A stretch of DNA of 37,385 nucleotides from Xenorhabdus budapestensis (GTDB lineage: Bacteria > Pseudomonadota > Gammaproteobacteria > Enterobacterales > Enterobacteriaceae), in assembly GCF_002632465.1 (NCBI RefSeq), contig NZ_NIBS01000009.1:1-37385 (forward strand). Direction: 5' to 3'. Positions 9,505 to 17,809 of this stretch are shown piece after piece. The notes under the pieces are model-generated. The model made no database searches. It saw nothing but the letters and a program-made list of their open reading frames with translations, and was not told the origin of the DNA. Numbering within the stretch: position 1 is the stretch's first letter; each line of letters opens with the position of its first letter. Made by a program: the position numbers and the translations under genes.

Positions 9505-10500
9505 ATGAAATTAACTGTTTATAGTACAAAACAATACGACCGTAAACATTTTGAATTACTCAACCAAAAACTTGGCCTTGATTACCATATCGAGTTTTTT
9601 GACTTTCCCCTTAGTCCACAAACCGCTAAAAATGCCATTGGCGCAGATGCTGTTTGTATTTTCGTTAATGATGATGGTGGACGCGAGGTTCTGGAAGAGC
9701 TGGCAGAAATGAACATTAAAATCCTGGCATTACGTTGTGCCGGTTTCAACAATGTCGATCTGGATGCTGCCAAAGAATTGGGTATTAACGTTGTTCGTGT
9801 CCCGGCTTATTCACCGGAATCTGTTGCTGAACATACAGTCGGCTTGATGCTATGTCTGAATAGACGTATCCACCGAGCCTATCAACGCACCCGGGATGCC
9901 AATTTCTCTCTCGAAGGGCTGACAGGCTTCAATATGTATCGGCGTACCGCAGGTATTATCGGTACTGGAAAAATCGGTCTTGCAACCTTAAGGATCCTAA
10001 AAGGCTTTGGTATGCATTTATTGGCAAATGACCCCTATCCAAATCAGGAAGCATTAAACCTTGGTGTGAAATATGTGGATTTAGATACTTTGTATGCTGA
10101 ATCTGATGTGATCTCACTACACTGTCCAATGACACCTGAAAACCATCACTTACTGGATGAAACGGCGTTCAGTAAAATGAAAGATGGTGTGATGATCATC
10201 AACACCAGCCGAGGTGCCTTAATTGATTCTATTGCCGCTATCAACGCATTGAAACAGCAAAAAATCGGGGCATTGGGGATGGACGTCTATGAAAACGAGC
10301 GCGATTTATTCTTTGAAGATAAATCAAACGACGTTATTCAAGATGATATTTTTCGTCGTTTGTCTTCCTGCCATAATGTTTTGTTCACAGGCCATCAGGC
10401 ATTTTTGACGGAAGAAGCATTAACCAGTATCAGTGAAACAACGTTACAAAATATCCAACAACTCACTTCTGGTGAATCCTGCCTGAATCTTGTTGGATGA
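9505..10500 (+). CDS. ldhA: Fermentative D-lactate dehydrogenase
   Basis: This is an NADH-dependent enzyme reducing pyruvate to D-lactate during fermentation: cytosolic, D-2-hydroxyacid dehydrogenase family, 331 residues (E. coli 329). The Rossmann motif GIIGTGKIG is near residue 150, with the acidic NAD-selective residue in LLANDPYP. Catalytic Arg lies in NTSRGAL (near 234), Glu in MDVYENERDLF (near 263) and the acid-base His in FTGHQAF (near 296). GGTGG at 9490-9494 is the likely ribosome site. It is divergent from ydbH and followed 23 bp later by hslJ, as in E. coli, where hslJ is the neighbour. Confidence 0.97.
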   Translation: MKLTVYSTKQYDRKHFELLNQKLGLDYHIEFFDFPLSPQTAKNAIGADAVCIFVNDDGGREVLEELAEMNIKILALRCAGFNNVDLDAAKELGINVVRVPAYSPESVAEHTVGLMLCLNRRIHRAYQRTRDANFSLEGLTGFNMYRRTAGIIGTGKIGLATLRILKGFGMHLLANDPYPNQEALNLGVKYVDLDTLYAESDVISLHCPMTPENHHLLDETAFSKMKDGVMIINTSRGALIDSIAAINALKQQKIGALGMDVYENERDLFFEDKSNDVIQDDIFRRLSSCHNVLFTGHQAFLTEEALTSISETTLQNIQQLTSGESCLNLVG

Positions 10501-10523
10501 AGTAATAAATATCAGGAGATCAA

Positions 10524-10958
10524 ATGAACAGAGCGATTCCATTAGCGGTCGCCACCTTGCTACTTACAGCATGTCAATCTACAGGGGTCAGTGCCACAGG
10601 AAATATTACTGCTAAAGATTTACAACACCGTAATTTTGCTTTGGTTAGTGTTAATGGTGAGAATGTCTCCAATAAAGAAGATACAAAATTGTCCATTACA
10701 TTTGGTGACAAAATGTTTGTTTCCGGGACAATGTGTAACAACTTTATGGGAATGGGGAAATTAAAGGATAACGTTTTAACAGTAAATAACTTAAGCAGTT
10801 CTCAGATATTCTGTGTCAATGAAAAACTCAACAAATGGGATCGGGTCATGGTTGATATTCTCACCCAAGGTGCAAGAGTGAGTTTAAAAGACAAGCAATT
10901 AATGTTGATGAATAAAAGAAACAAGCTGGTTTATACTTTGAGGGAACCTGTTCAATAA
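10524..10958 (+). CDS. hslJ: HslJ family lipoprotein (META domain)
   Basis: This 144-residue lipoprotein has lipobox LLTAC with the modified cysteine at residue 17. The rest is one META (DUF306) domain with the typical FALVSVNGE start, a SGTMCNNFMG segment and a repeated cysteine (IFCVNE). E. coli HslJ is heat-inducible and linked to novobiocin resistance. AGGAG at 10513-10517 is well placed. It is probably co-transcribed with ldhA, and a hairpin follows about 50 bp after the stop. Confidence 0.9.
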   Translation: MNRAIPLAVATLLLTACQSTGVSATGNITAKDLQHRNFALVSVNGENVSNKEDTKLSITFGDKMFVSGTMCNNFMGMGKLKDNVLTVNNLSSSQIFCVNEKLNKWDRVMVDILTQGARVSLKDKQLMLMNKRNKLVYTLREPVQ

Positions 10959-11010
10959 TCCAATTAATTAAAGCTATTTTACTTTTTGTTCCACATGCTT
11001 AGACTAATCA

Positions 11011-11039
11011 AGATTACCCGGTATGCTATCGGGTAATCT
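11011..11039. terminator. Hairpin downstream of hslJ
   Basis: A perfect 10-bp stem AGATTACCCG / CGGGTAATCT closes a 9-nt loop about 50 bp after hslJ. The 3' flank (GTTCTCTA) is only weakly U-rich. It may also stop transcripts arriving from the opposite strand. Confidence 0.6.
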
Positions 11040-11121
11040 GTTCTCTATACCTTTCTAAGAGAAACCAGCTAATCTCTCATCTTCCTGAAATACGATTAGT
11101 TATGTCTGATGTTGGCTATTT

Positions 11122-11205
11122 TTATGATAATAAAATCCCAATCGTTAATGTTACAGCAACCCAGAATCCTAAAAATTTCATATAACACATCCAGTTACTG
11201 TTCAT
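11122..11205 (-). CDS. Possible 27-residue membrane peptide
   Basis: This is a very short frame with an unusually good start: AAGGGAG lies 8 nt before the ATG at 11205. The product begins MNSNWMCYMK and continues FLGFWVAVTLTIGILLS, so the last 19 residues form a single hydrophobic membrane segment. Nothing is recognised by sequence. It lies 219 bp downstream of, and on the same strand as, a GhoS-like gene, and GhoT, the partner of GhoS in E. coli, is itself a small membrane toxin (57 residues, with no visible resemblance here). It could be a membrane microprotein or toxin, or a chance frame; the ribosome site plus hydrophobicity is the only support. Confidence 0.45.
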   Translation of the reverse strand: MNSNWMCYMKFLGFWVAVTLTIGILLS

Positions 11206-11424
11206 TCTTCTGACTCCCTTATTATCAAATAAATAGTGGTAACAACACATAGACAAAATTTTAATTATTTCATCCTAAGACTTTACCAACCTTTTCCTAT
11301 ATATTTGTTCAATGGTTCAAATATCATTCCATTATTTATTATTTGTGGAATAATCTGAAACACAAGGAGCTTTATCCAGATAAATTTACTATTTAGGCCA
11401 TCATGTTTTTATATATCTGAGCAA

Positions 11425-11724
11425 TCAATTTTCAGGGTGCTCCTTGTCAGGATACAATGCTGCGCTCCAGTTGCTGTAAGTACAAACAAATATAGATGGT
11501 TCTTTGCTTGAGTAAGACTTGGCAATGGATTTAATTTTTTCTGCCAGTTGAAGGGATCCTAACGAAGAATTGCCAACATAAGTTCCACTTGGAAGACGAT
11601 GCCACTTTCCATTAGGGAAACGTATAGATCTACTGAATTTGTTTGCTGTCATTCTTTTATACAGCTTTTCATATCCCGCAGATCCCGTGCCATACAGTTC
11701 CACACGAATTAAATAACTTGCCAT
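11425..11724 (-). CDS. GhoS/DUF2622-like protein (possible endoribonuclease antitoxin)
   Basis: This 99-residue soluble protein has the pattern of the GhoS-related DUF2622 family: strand SYLIRVELYG, helix AGYEKLYKRM, the FSRSI strand, a LPSGTYVG loop, a second helix at about 57-71 and a closing strand IFVCTYSNWSAAL. GhoS of E. coli is a Cas2-like-fold RNase that cleaves the mRNA of the membrane toxin GhoT (type V toxin-antitoxin). Family membership is by recalled pattern and most members have no known activity, so an antitoxin role is only a possibility. AGGAAAGG precedes the ATG at 11724. No longer ghoT-like frame is adjacent; the only candidate partner is the 27-residue hydrophobic frame downstream. 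Confidence 0.7.
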   Translation of the reverse strand: MASYLIRVELYGTGSAGYEKLYKRMTANKFSRSIRFPNGKWHRLPSGTYVGNSSLGSLQLAEKIKSIAKSYSSKEPSIFVCTYSNWSAALYPDKEHPEN

Positions 11725-11740
11725 TTACCTTTCCTTGTTT

Positions 11741-11818
11741 TGACTGCCGAATAGACAAATTATCAGTTTTTCTTCACTGATAAAAGTGAGAAAAACGAGA
11801 AGAAAATCCGGCAGTAAT
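11741..11818 (-). promoter_or_regulatory. Nested inverted repeats upstream of the GhoS-like gene
   Basis: An inner perfect 8-bp repeat TTATCAGT (11760-11767) / ACTGATAA (11776-11783) lies inside an outer CTGCCG / CGGCAG pair. The whole stands about 17-95 bp upstream of the start codon. It could be an operator or a structured leader. Confidence 0.3.
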
Positions 11819-11840
11819 GACAGCTTAAGAATTTGAGATA

Positions 11841-11874
11841 TTCATTGATATAAAAAACATTTTATATCAATGAA
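11841..11874. terminator. AT-rich perfect hairpin after ycgN
   Basis: A 15-bp perfect stem TTCATTGATATAAAA / TTTTATATCAATGAA closes a 4-nt loop, 9 bp past the ycgN stop. It is very AT-rich and lacks a separate U-tract, but the position suggests the end of the ycgMN transcript. Confidence 0.5.
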
Positions 11875-11882
11875 TAAAACAC

Positions 11883-12329
11883 CTATTCAGGCCTATTTAA
11901 AATATGATCTTCCCAGTCCACTACATCGGATTCGCGCACAGCAATGTGCCTGACGGAAATACGCTCTACGTGCATGGCTGACTTTGAGCCACTGATTAAC
12001 GGATGCCAGGGCAGAAGATTTTTTCCTTCCTCAATCAGACGATAGGCGCATGTTTTCGGTAACCATTCAAATGTCACCATATTTTCACGGGTCAATTTGA
12101 TACAATCAGGTTCATAACTAAAACGATCTTCATAATTTTTGCATTGGCAGGTTTTGATATTCAGTTGATTGCAGGCAACATTGGTGAAATAAATATCGTC
12201 AGTATCTTCATCCATCAACTTATGCAAACAACATTGACCACAACCATCACACAATGTTTCCCACTCTTGATCGGTCATTTGTTCCAGGGTTTTCACCTGC
12301 CAGAAAGGTTGAGACATAATTTCTGTCAT
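11883..12329 (-). CDS. ycgN: YcgN, cysteine-cluster protein (YkgJ/UPF0260 family)
   Basis: This 148-residue soluble protein has the YkgJ-type cysteine cluster: [11 protein letters not shown] near residue 28, then C53 in NVACNQL, CQC near 61 and further cysteines in PDCIKL and KTCAY. The pattern suggests metal or Fe-S binding; the function is unknown. It matches E. coli YcgN over its full length, but stops at LNRPE, slightly shorter. The start is either the ATG at 12329 or that at 12317; GAGGA touches the first and is 12-13 nt from the second. It follows ycgM after 9 bp, so translation is probably coupled. Confidence 0.93.
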   Translation of the reverse strand: MTEIMSQPFWQVKTLEQMTDQEWETLCDGCGQCCLHKLMDEDTDDIYFTNVACNQLNIKTCQCKNYEDRFSYEPDCIKLTRENMVTFEWLPKTCAYRLIEEGKNLLPWHPLISGSKSAMHVERISVRHIAVRESDVVDWEDHILNRPE

Positions 12330-12338
12330 TCCTCATTA

Positions 12339-12995
12339 CTAAATCACTCTGGTTGTTAAAACATGCTCATTAAGAGAAACAGTCAGAACATCACCAGATT
12401 TCAATTCCCCTACGCCTTCAGGTGTCCCCGTCAGGATAATGTCACCAGGGCGAAGAGTAAAAAATCGTGACATATAGCTAATCAATGGAATGATTGGCAT
12501 TCGCATGTCACACGTATTGCCGTTCTGACGTAATTCACCATTTACTGCCAGAGAAAGCTGGCTATTTTGTAGATCCTCAAAAGCATTAACAGAGATAAAG
12601 CCCGAAATCGGACATGAACCATCAAATGCTTTACTCTTTTCCCATGGCTGGCCTGACTGTTTAAATTCACGCTGCAAATCACGCAATGTCAGATCCAACG
12701 CAACAGCAAAACCTGCAATCGCCTGACTGACTCGCTCTTCGCTGGCATTTTTAAGCGTCGAACCGATTAAAACCGCCAATTCAACTTCATGGTGTACAGT
12801 GCCTAGTTTTTCCGGAATGGATATGGGCTGACGCAAATCACAAAGAGCTGTTTCAGGTTTTATGAATATCACCGGCTCTTCCATTATGTCTGAACCCATC
12901 TCTTTGATATGTTTGTCGTAGTTACTACCGACACAAACGACTTTATTAGCAGGAAAATCCAGCAGTACTCCCTGCCAGTCTCTATGCTGGTACAT
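12339..12995 (-). CDS. ycgM: YcgM, fumarylacetoacetate hydrolase (FAH) family enzyme
   Basis: This 218-residue FAH-fold protein matches E. coli YcgM over its full length (219). Metal-binding acidic residues are in HHEVELAVLIG near residue 70 and in the ALDLTLRDLQ segment. KAFDGSCPISGFI and the closing ILTGTPEGVG loop are family hallmarks. Members cleave C-C bonds in acyl-pyruvate or related substrates with Mg2+; the YcgM group resembles acylpyruvases, but the substrate here is not determinable. It precedes ycgN on the same strand. Confidence 0.94.
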   Translation of the reverse strand: MYQHRDWQGVLLDFPANKVVCVGSNYDKHIKEMGSDIMEEPVIFIKPETALCDLRQPISIPEKLGTVHHEVELAVLIGSTLKNASEERVSQAIAGFAVALDLTLRDLQREFKQSGQPWEKSKAFDGSCPISGFISVNAFEDLQNSQLSLAVNGELRQNGNTCDMRMPIIPLISYMSRFFTLRPGDIILTGTPEGVGELKSGDVLTVSLNEHVLTTRVI

Positions 12996-13042
12996 AGTAT
13001 TCTTCCTTATCTTTTATCAATTAATTTCTCAAGATATGATAT

Positions 13043-14125
13043 TCAATCAGTAAAGTGATGAATTCTCTGTTCGATACCATCAGCCATCATACTAACACTG
13101 AGAGCAAAATAGTAAGAACGATTCCAATGCATAATGGTACGGAAATTTTGCGTCACCCAAAACACCCTTGGTTCAGCTCCGTCAGTAATTATAATCCAAC
13201 CTTTTGTTTTATTAGGTAAGTATGCAAATTCGTGGGAGAAAACACCTAATGCTTGCCATTGTGAAATAGTTTTACCCTGTTTTACTTTAATTCCTTCTAA
13301 AGTTTTATCGAAATTATCCGGTAATGAAACAACATATCCCCACGGTAATCCTTCCTGCCACCCTTCTTTACGCAGGTAATTAGCCGTAGAGGCAAAAACG
13401 TCTTCCTTATTGTTCCAGATATCAATTTTTCCATCACCATTCCCATCAGCAGCATAAGTCAAATATGAAGTCGGCATGAACTGACTTTGTCCCATTGCAC
13501 CTGCCCAGGAACCTTTTAATGTCTGATCACCATCAATATATTTATTTTCTATGATATTAAGAGCCGCTATGAGTTGTTTTATGAAAAAAACTTCCCGACG
13601 GCCTTCAAAGGCCAGTGTGGACAATGCTGATACAACATCCTCCTTTCCCTGAATACGGCCAAAACCACTCTCCAGCCCCCACAAAGCAACGATATAGGAT
13701 TTCGGGATGCCATATTTACGACTTATTCTCTCTAATTCAGGAAGATTTTTTTGATACTGCTCAACACCCTGTTTTATTTTCCATTCCGGCAGAACATGCT
13801 TCAGATACTCATCCAGAGTCACTTTTTTCTCCGGCTGATTGCGATCCGATTTAATAACTTGTGGAATAAAATGAACATCGGCAAATGCACGCGCCAACGT
13901 CTTCTCACTGAAGCCTTGCTTCCGTGCTTGTTGTTTTAACAAAGCCACATAAGCAGGAAACTGAGACGGTTCACGGGAAGCAAGTGGGAATTGTTGATCC
14001 AGCGCTTTGACTTGCATTTGTAATAAAACTGTTGAACCTGAATTCTGCAATATTCTTCCATCGGGTGAAGCACACCCAGTCAGCAATATTACACTCAATA
14101 AAGGTACATTGATGGTTAATTTCAT
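13043..14125 (-). CDS. mltB: Membrane-bound lytic murein transglycosylase B
   Basis: This lipoprotein (360 residues, E. coli 361) cuts glycan strands of peptidoglycan to 1,6-anhydro-muropeptides at the outer membrane. Lipobox LLTGC puts the acylated cysteine at residue 18. The catalytic Glu is E152 in ALWGLESGFGR. The GAMGQSQFMPTSYL stretch and the EF-hand-like DGNGDGKIDIW loop, which binds calcium in E. coli Slt35, are present. GGAGAGG precedes the ATG. It lies between ycgM and ycgL on the same strand. Confidence 0.96.
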   Translation of the reverse strand: MKLTINVPLLSVILLTGCASPDGRILQNSGSTVLLQMQVKALDQQFPLASREPSQFPAYVALLKQQARKQGFSEKTLARAFADVHFIPQVIKSDRNQPEKKVTLDEYLKHVLPEWKIKQGVEQYQKNLPELERISRKYGIPKSYIVALWGLESGFGRIQGKEDVVSALSTLAFEGRREVFFIKQLIAALNIIENKYIDGDQTLKGSWAGAMGQSQFMPTSYLTYAADGNGDGKIDIWNNKEDVFASTANYLRKEGWQEGLPWGYVVSLPDNFDKTLEGIKVKQGKTISQWQALGVFSHEFAYLPNKTKGWIIITDGAEPRVFWVTQNFRTIMHWNRSYYFALSVSMMADGIEQRIHHFTD

Positions 14126-14172
14126 GAACCTCTCCTCTTAATTCAGGATCAAGTCACTGCCAGTGACTCTTT

Positions 14173-14451
14173 TCATAGCTTGGTTGCAGCCAGATGTTCA
14201 TTGATTAAACTTTCTACCGGCGGGGGAACCTGCAAGTAAAATCCTTGCTCGCTCAGTGCTTCTTTCACTTTTTCAATATCCGCATTGGCCAATTTTTTTC
14301 TTTCCGCTAATGAGAGCATCATAGAGAGCTGTGGTTGACCAAATGCTTTCAATAACTCTTCAGGAATGCGTGAAAAATCTCCTTTTTTTTCAATGTAGAG
14401 ATAAGTTTGTTCACGTTTTGGGCTTCTGTAGATTACACAAATCATTGTCAT
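14173..14451 (-). CDS. ycgL: YcgL domain protein
   Basis: This 92-residue YcgL-family protein starts [20 protein letters not shown] with [13 protein letters not shown] and a proline pair in [10 protein letters not shown], all typical. E. coli YcgL (108 residues) has a longer N-terminus. Two ATGs (14451 and 14445) share the same AAAGAG ribosome site; the first is taken. Function is unsettled. It is divergent from minC over 127 bp, a layout common in enterobacteria. Confidence 0.93.
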   Translation of the reverse strand: MTMICVIYRSPKREQTYLYIEKKGDFSRIPEELLKAFGQPQLSMMLSLAERKKLANADIEKVKEALSEQGFYLQVPPPVESLINEHLAATKL

Positions 14452-14578
14452 AAACTCTTTTAAATTAACACTGCGACTTGCTTGAATAATTCAGTAACTA
14501 TAACATGCTTATTATATTTAAGAATATCGTATCCTTGGGCTGTTCCAGGGATCTTAACCTTGCTGAGTCTGAATATCG

Positions 14579-15262
14579 ATGTCACAATCGCCAATTGAGC
14601 TAAAAGGCAGTAATTTTACGCTTTCGGTCGTTCATTTGCATGATGACCAGCCGAATATCATTCAAAAGGCCATACAAGAAAAAATGGAGCAAGCGCCTGA
14701 ATTCCTGAAAAATGCACCTGTCGTTATCAATATATCCCATCTGCCTGTAAATGCAGATATTTTTGCCCTCCACCGGGTCATTGAGTCTACAGGATTGCGT
14801 GTTGTGGGTATCAGTGGCTGCCAGGATGAAAAACAACGGGAAATTGTGCTGAAATCCGGGCTTCCTTTATTAAAGGAAGGAAAAAGCCAGAAAGTACCTA
14901 AAGAAGAAAATAAGCCATCCGAACCTATTTTCAGGAAAACTCGTATAATTAATACGCCTGTCCGTTCAGGACAAAGAATTTATGCTCCAAATAGCGATCT
15001 TATTGTCACCAGCAATGTCAGTGCTGGCGCAGAATTAATCGCTGATGGAAATATTAATATATATGGTGTGCTACGTGGACGTGTATTGGCAGGCGCATCT
15101 GGTGATAAAGAAAGCCAGATTTTCTGCACTCATTTAAATGCTGAGCTAACCTCTATTGCAGGCCAATATTGGCTCAGTGAAGAAATTCCAGAAAATTTTG
15201 TCGGTAAAGCGGCAAAATTACGTCTGGTCAATAACGAATTAACTATTGAAACTTTAATCTAG
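14579..15262 (+). CDS. minC: Septum-site determining protein MinC
   Basis: This 227-residue inhibitor of FtsZ assembly blocks division at the poles (E. coli 231). The N-terminal FtsZ-binding domain (about 1-100, starting with the [15 protein letters not shown] signature) is joined by a charged linker at about 100-118 to the C-terminal beta-helix: [12 protein letters not shown], then [20 protein letters not shown], and a SGD loop. That part dimerises and contacts MinD. It is the first gene of minCDE, 23 bp before minD. Confidence 0.97.
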   Translation: MSQSPIELKGSNFTLSVVHLHDDQPNIIQKAIQEKMEQAPEFLKNAPVVINISHLPVNADIFALHRVIESTGLRVVGISGCQDEKQREIVLKSGLPLLKEGKSQKVPKEENKPSEPIFRKTRIINTPVRSGQRIYAPNSDLIVTSNVSAGAELIADGNINIYGVLRGRVLAGASGDKESQIFCTHLNAELTSIAGQYWLSEEIPENFVGKAAKLRLVNNELTIETLI

Positions 15263-15285
15263 CCCTTATAACAAGGAATCGCTTC

Positions 15286-16098
15286 ATGGCACGCATTATT
15301 GTTGTTACATCTGGTAAAGGTGGCGTTGGCAAAACCACTTCAAGCGCGGCCATTGCTACCGGCCTCGCACAAAAAGGGAAAAAAACCGTAGTCATCGATT
15401 TCGATATTGGGCTGCGTAATCTCGATCTCATCATGGGATGTGAGCGTCGTGTAGTTTTTGACTTCGTCAACGTGATCCAAGGTGATGCCACGTTAAATCA
15501 AGCGCTTATAAAAGATAAGCGCACCGAGAATTTATATATTCTTCCTGCTTCTCAAACCAGGGATAAAGATGCCCTCACGCGTAACGGTGTCGAAAAGATC
15601 CTGAATGAGTTAACTGAGCAAGGGTTCGAGTTTATTATCTGTGATTCACCAGCAGGTATTGAGAGTGGTGCATTAATGGCACTCTACTTTGCCGATGAAG
15701 CAATTATTACAACAAATCCGGAAGTTTCATCTGTTCGCGACTCGGATCGAATTTTAGGTATTCTGGCCTCTAAATCACGTCGTGCTGAACGAAGTGAGGA
15801 TTCTATCAAAGAGCATCTTTTGCTGACCCGCTATAACCCCGGGCGCGTAAACCGTGGTGATATGCTCAGTATGGAAGATGTCTTGGAAATTTTGTGCATT
15901 CCTTTAATTGGTGTCATTCCAGAAGATCAATCCGTTTTACGCTCTTCAAACCAAGGGGAACCTGTTATTCTGGATGAAGATTCTGATGCAGGTAAAGCAT
16001 ACGAAGATACTGTTTTACGTTTACTCGGTGAAGAACGGCCTTTCCGCTTCATTGAGGAAGAAAAAAAGGGTTTTTTGAAACGCCTGTTTGGAGGGTAA
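15286..16098 (+). CDS. minD: Septum-site determining ATPase MinD
   Basis: This 270-residue ParA-type ATPase carries MinC to the membrane and oscillates with MinE. The deviant Walker A KGGVGKTT starts at residue 11, with K11 the signature lysine and K16 in the P-loop. Walker B lies in FIICDSPAGIESG near 117. The C-terminal amphipathic helix GFLKRLFGG is the membrane-targeting sequence. AAGGAA precedes the ATG. It is near identical in layout to E. coli MinD. Confidence 0.98.
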   Translation: MARIIVVTSGKGGVGKTTSSAAIATGLAQKGKKTVVIDFDIGLRNLDLIMGCERRVVFDFVNVIQGDATLNQALIKDKRTENLYILPASQTRDKDALTRNGVEKILNELTEQGFEFIICDSPAGIESGALMALYFADEAIITTNPEVSSVRDSDRILGILASKSRRAERSEDSIKEHLLLTRYNPGRVNRGDMLSMEDVLEILCIPLIGVIPEDQSVLRSSNQGEPVILDEDSDAGKAYEDTVLRLLGEERPFRFIEEEKKGFLKRLFGG

Positions 16099-16101
16099 CG
16101 C

Positions 16102-16371
16102 ATGGCTTTGTTAGATTTCTTCCTGTCGAGAAAAAAGTCGACAGCCAATATTGCCAAGGAACGACTGCAAATCATCGTGGCAGAGCGGCGCCGTGGTGAT
16201 GCTGAGCCTGCCTATTTGCCCGAAATGAAACGCGATATTCTGGCGGTGATTTGTAAATATGTACAAATTGATCCGGAAATGCTTTCTGTACAGTTTGAGC
16301 AAAAAAATGATGATATCTCGGTACTGGAACTTAATGTAACATTACCGGAGGTTGAGGAATCGCCAAAATAA
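16102..16371 (+). CDS. minE: Cell-division topological specificity factor MinE
   Basis: This 89-residue MinE stimulates MinD ATPase and drives pole-to-pole oscillation. The N-terminal membrane-binding segment ([12 protein letters not shown]) is followed by the anti-MinCD helix ([17 protein letters not shown]) and the beta-rich dimerisation domain from about residue 32. The start codon is 3 bp after the minD stop, and GGAGG within the minD end serves as ribosome site. Confidence 0.97.
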   Translation: MALLDFFLSRKKSTANIAKERLQIIVAERRRGDAEPAYLPEMKRDILAVICKYVQIDPEMLSVQFEQKNDDISVLELNVTLPEVEESPK

Positions 16372-16419
16372 CGCTATCAAATGGCGCTATTTAATTTAAT
16401 ACTGTGATTTCTTAGTAAA

Positions 16420-16447
16420 AAATCGGGATGTCATCTCATCCCGATTT
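16420..16447 (-). terminator. Intrinsic terminator of rnd (also faces minE)
   Basis: AAATCGGGATG / CATCCCGATTT is an 11-bp perfect stem with a 6-nt loop. Read on the minus strand the 3' arm runs into a TTTTTTACT tract, a classic terminator for rnd. The minE transcript converges on it. Confidence 0.75.
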
Positions 16448-16499
16448 GAATACATTAAACATCCTACCAAAATCTTCTTATCCAATTTTTCTCTTATTG

Positions 16500-16523
16500 C
16501 CCTGCTTATTTATCCAGGCAGGG
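16500..16523. terminator. Second hairpin in the minE-rnd gap
   Basis: CCCTGC / GCAGGG stem with a 12-nt loop, 38 bp past the rnd stop. It is a plausible secondary terminator between the converging genes. Confidence 0.35.
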
Positions 16524-16561
16524 GATCAGAGCCATATCTCTTAAAAGATATATATCAGAAG

Positions 16562-17692
16562 CTATAATGCTGAATAATTTTCCAATATTTCAGCAATAGG
16601 CTCAGCCAGCCATTTTCCACGCCAGCCCCTAATTAATTCAGGTTGCTGCTCCGGTGATTTCAATTTCCAGTGCCAACAGAGCAATTGATTAATTTGCCGA
16701 CGAGAAGCTAACAATTCAGCATTAAAAGAGTGAGATTCACTCACCTGAGTAATCAATGATTTAATTTCTTTAAACGCTTTGCGATAACCCGGATAGTCTA
16801 TCAAATTCATAATTTGAGCCGGACATTCTTCTTCTGGAAGATCTCTGCTTTCTGCGGCCATAGCCAGTAACCGACGCCCATGACAACGGATTTCTTGCCC
16901 GCTTAAACCTAAAGCATCCAACTCTCCCAGTGAAGTCGGCATATAACGGGCTACCTGCCACAAATTTTCTTCACGAATAACAAAATTAACAGCCAAATCC
17001 CGTTCACGAGCCTGATTCAAACGCCATGCAGCCAATTTTTTTAAGCAAGCCAACTGCCTGGGACGCAACTGCCATGCGTTACTGATATCTTTGTAAGCAC
17101 ATTCCGGCATTAATACTTCTTTACGACGTTGGGCAATCAGAGCACTTTCATCTTTTGCCGCCCCAAAATATCCTAGCTGTTCTGTTTTCGCCATCAAAAT
17201 ATCGGCCAGCGGTAATAAGTAGTAAACATCTGCTGCCGCATATTCACACTGTTTTTCGCTCAACGGACGAGCCAGCCAGTCAGTACGGGATTCACTTTTG
17301 TCCAATTCCACGCTCAGATATTCTGCAACTAATGTTGCAAACCCACACGATAATGGATGACCAGCAAACGCTGCCAATACCTGAGTATCGATAATAGGTG
17401 CAGGCATACATTGAAAACTATTCCAGAAAACCTCTAAGTCTTCACTGCCAGCATGAATAAATTTTAATACATCCGGATCAGTCAATAATTCCCGCAAAGG
17501 TTGCCATTGCGAAATGCTAAGGGGATCGATCAGAGAAAGTTGTTCACCATCAAACAGTTGTATCAAACCTAAGTGGGGATAATACGTCCTTGTACGTACA
17601 AATTCTGTGTCCAGTGCAATTCTTGCATGTTGTTTTGCCCGATTGCAGATGGACTGCAACTGAGCATCGGAGGTAATCAACTGATAATTCAA
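16562..17692 (-). CDS. rnd: Ribonuclease D (UUG start)
   Basis: This 376-residue 3'-5' exoribonuclease trims tRNA precursors. The DEDD catalytic residues start with D28/E30 in ALDTEFVRTRTYYP and continue in HAGSEDLEVF near 85 and YAAADVYYLLP near 150. Two HRDC domains follow (AWQLRPRQLACLKKLAAW is the start of the first). The start codon is TTG at 17692: MNYQLITSD aligns with the E. coli start, and E. coli rnd is also known to use UUG. A purine-rich AAGAGAAT lies about 8-14 nt upstream. It is downstream of fadD on the same strand, as in E. coli, with a strong hairpin between. Confidence 0.97.
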   Translation of the reverse strand: MNYQLITSDAQLQSICNRAKQHARIALDTEFVRTRTYYPHLGLIQLFDGEQLSLIDPLSISQWQPLRELLTDPDVLKFIHAGSEDLEVFWNSFQCMPAPIIDTQVLAAFAGHPLSCGFATLVAEYLSVELDKSESRTDWLARPLSEKQCEYAAADVYYLLPLADILMAKTEQLGYFGAAKDESALIAQRRKEVLMPECAYKDISNAWQLRPRQLACLKKLAAWRLNQARERDLAVNFVIREENLWQVARYMPTSLGELDALGLSGQEIRCHGRRLLAMAAESRDLPEEECPAQIMNLIDYPGYRKAFKEIKSLITQVSESHSFNAELLASRRQINQLLCWHWKLKSPEQQPELIRGWRGKWLAEPIAEILENYSAL

Positions 17693-17726
17693 AACATCAT
17701 TCTCTTAGCCATTCATAGTATATGCA

Positions 17727-17756
17727 CAACAACGCCGGCAAGAACCGGCGTTGTTG
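17727..17756 (-). terminator. Hairpin between fadD and rnd
   Basis: A perfect 12-bp GC-rich stem CAACAACGCCGG / CCGGCGTTGTTG closes a 6-nt loop, about 55 bp past the fadD stop and 35 bp before the rnd start codon. There is little U-tract, so it could be an attenuating or mRNA-stabilising hairpin as well as a terminator. Confidence 0.55.
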
Positions 17757-17809
17757 ATGTGACAGGCAATTTTAAATATTTACCTTTTAAAAATCACTCT
17801 TCAAGCTAT

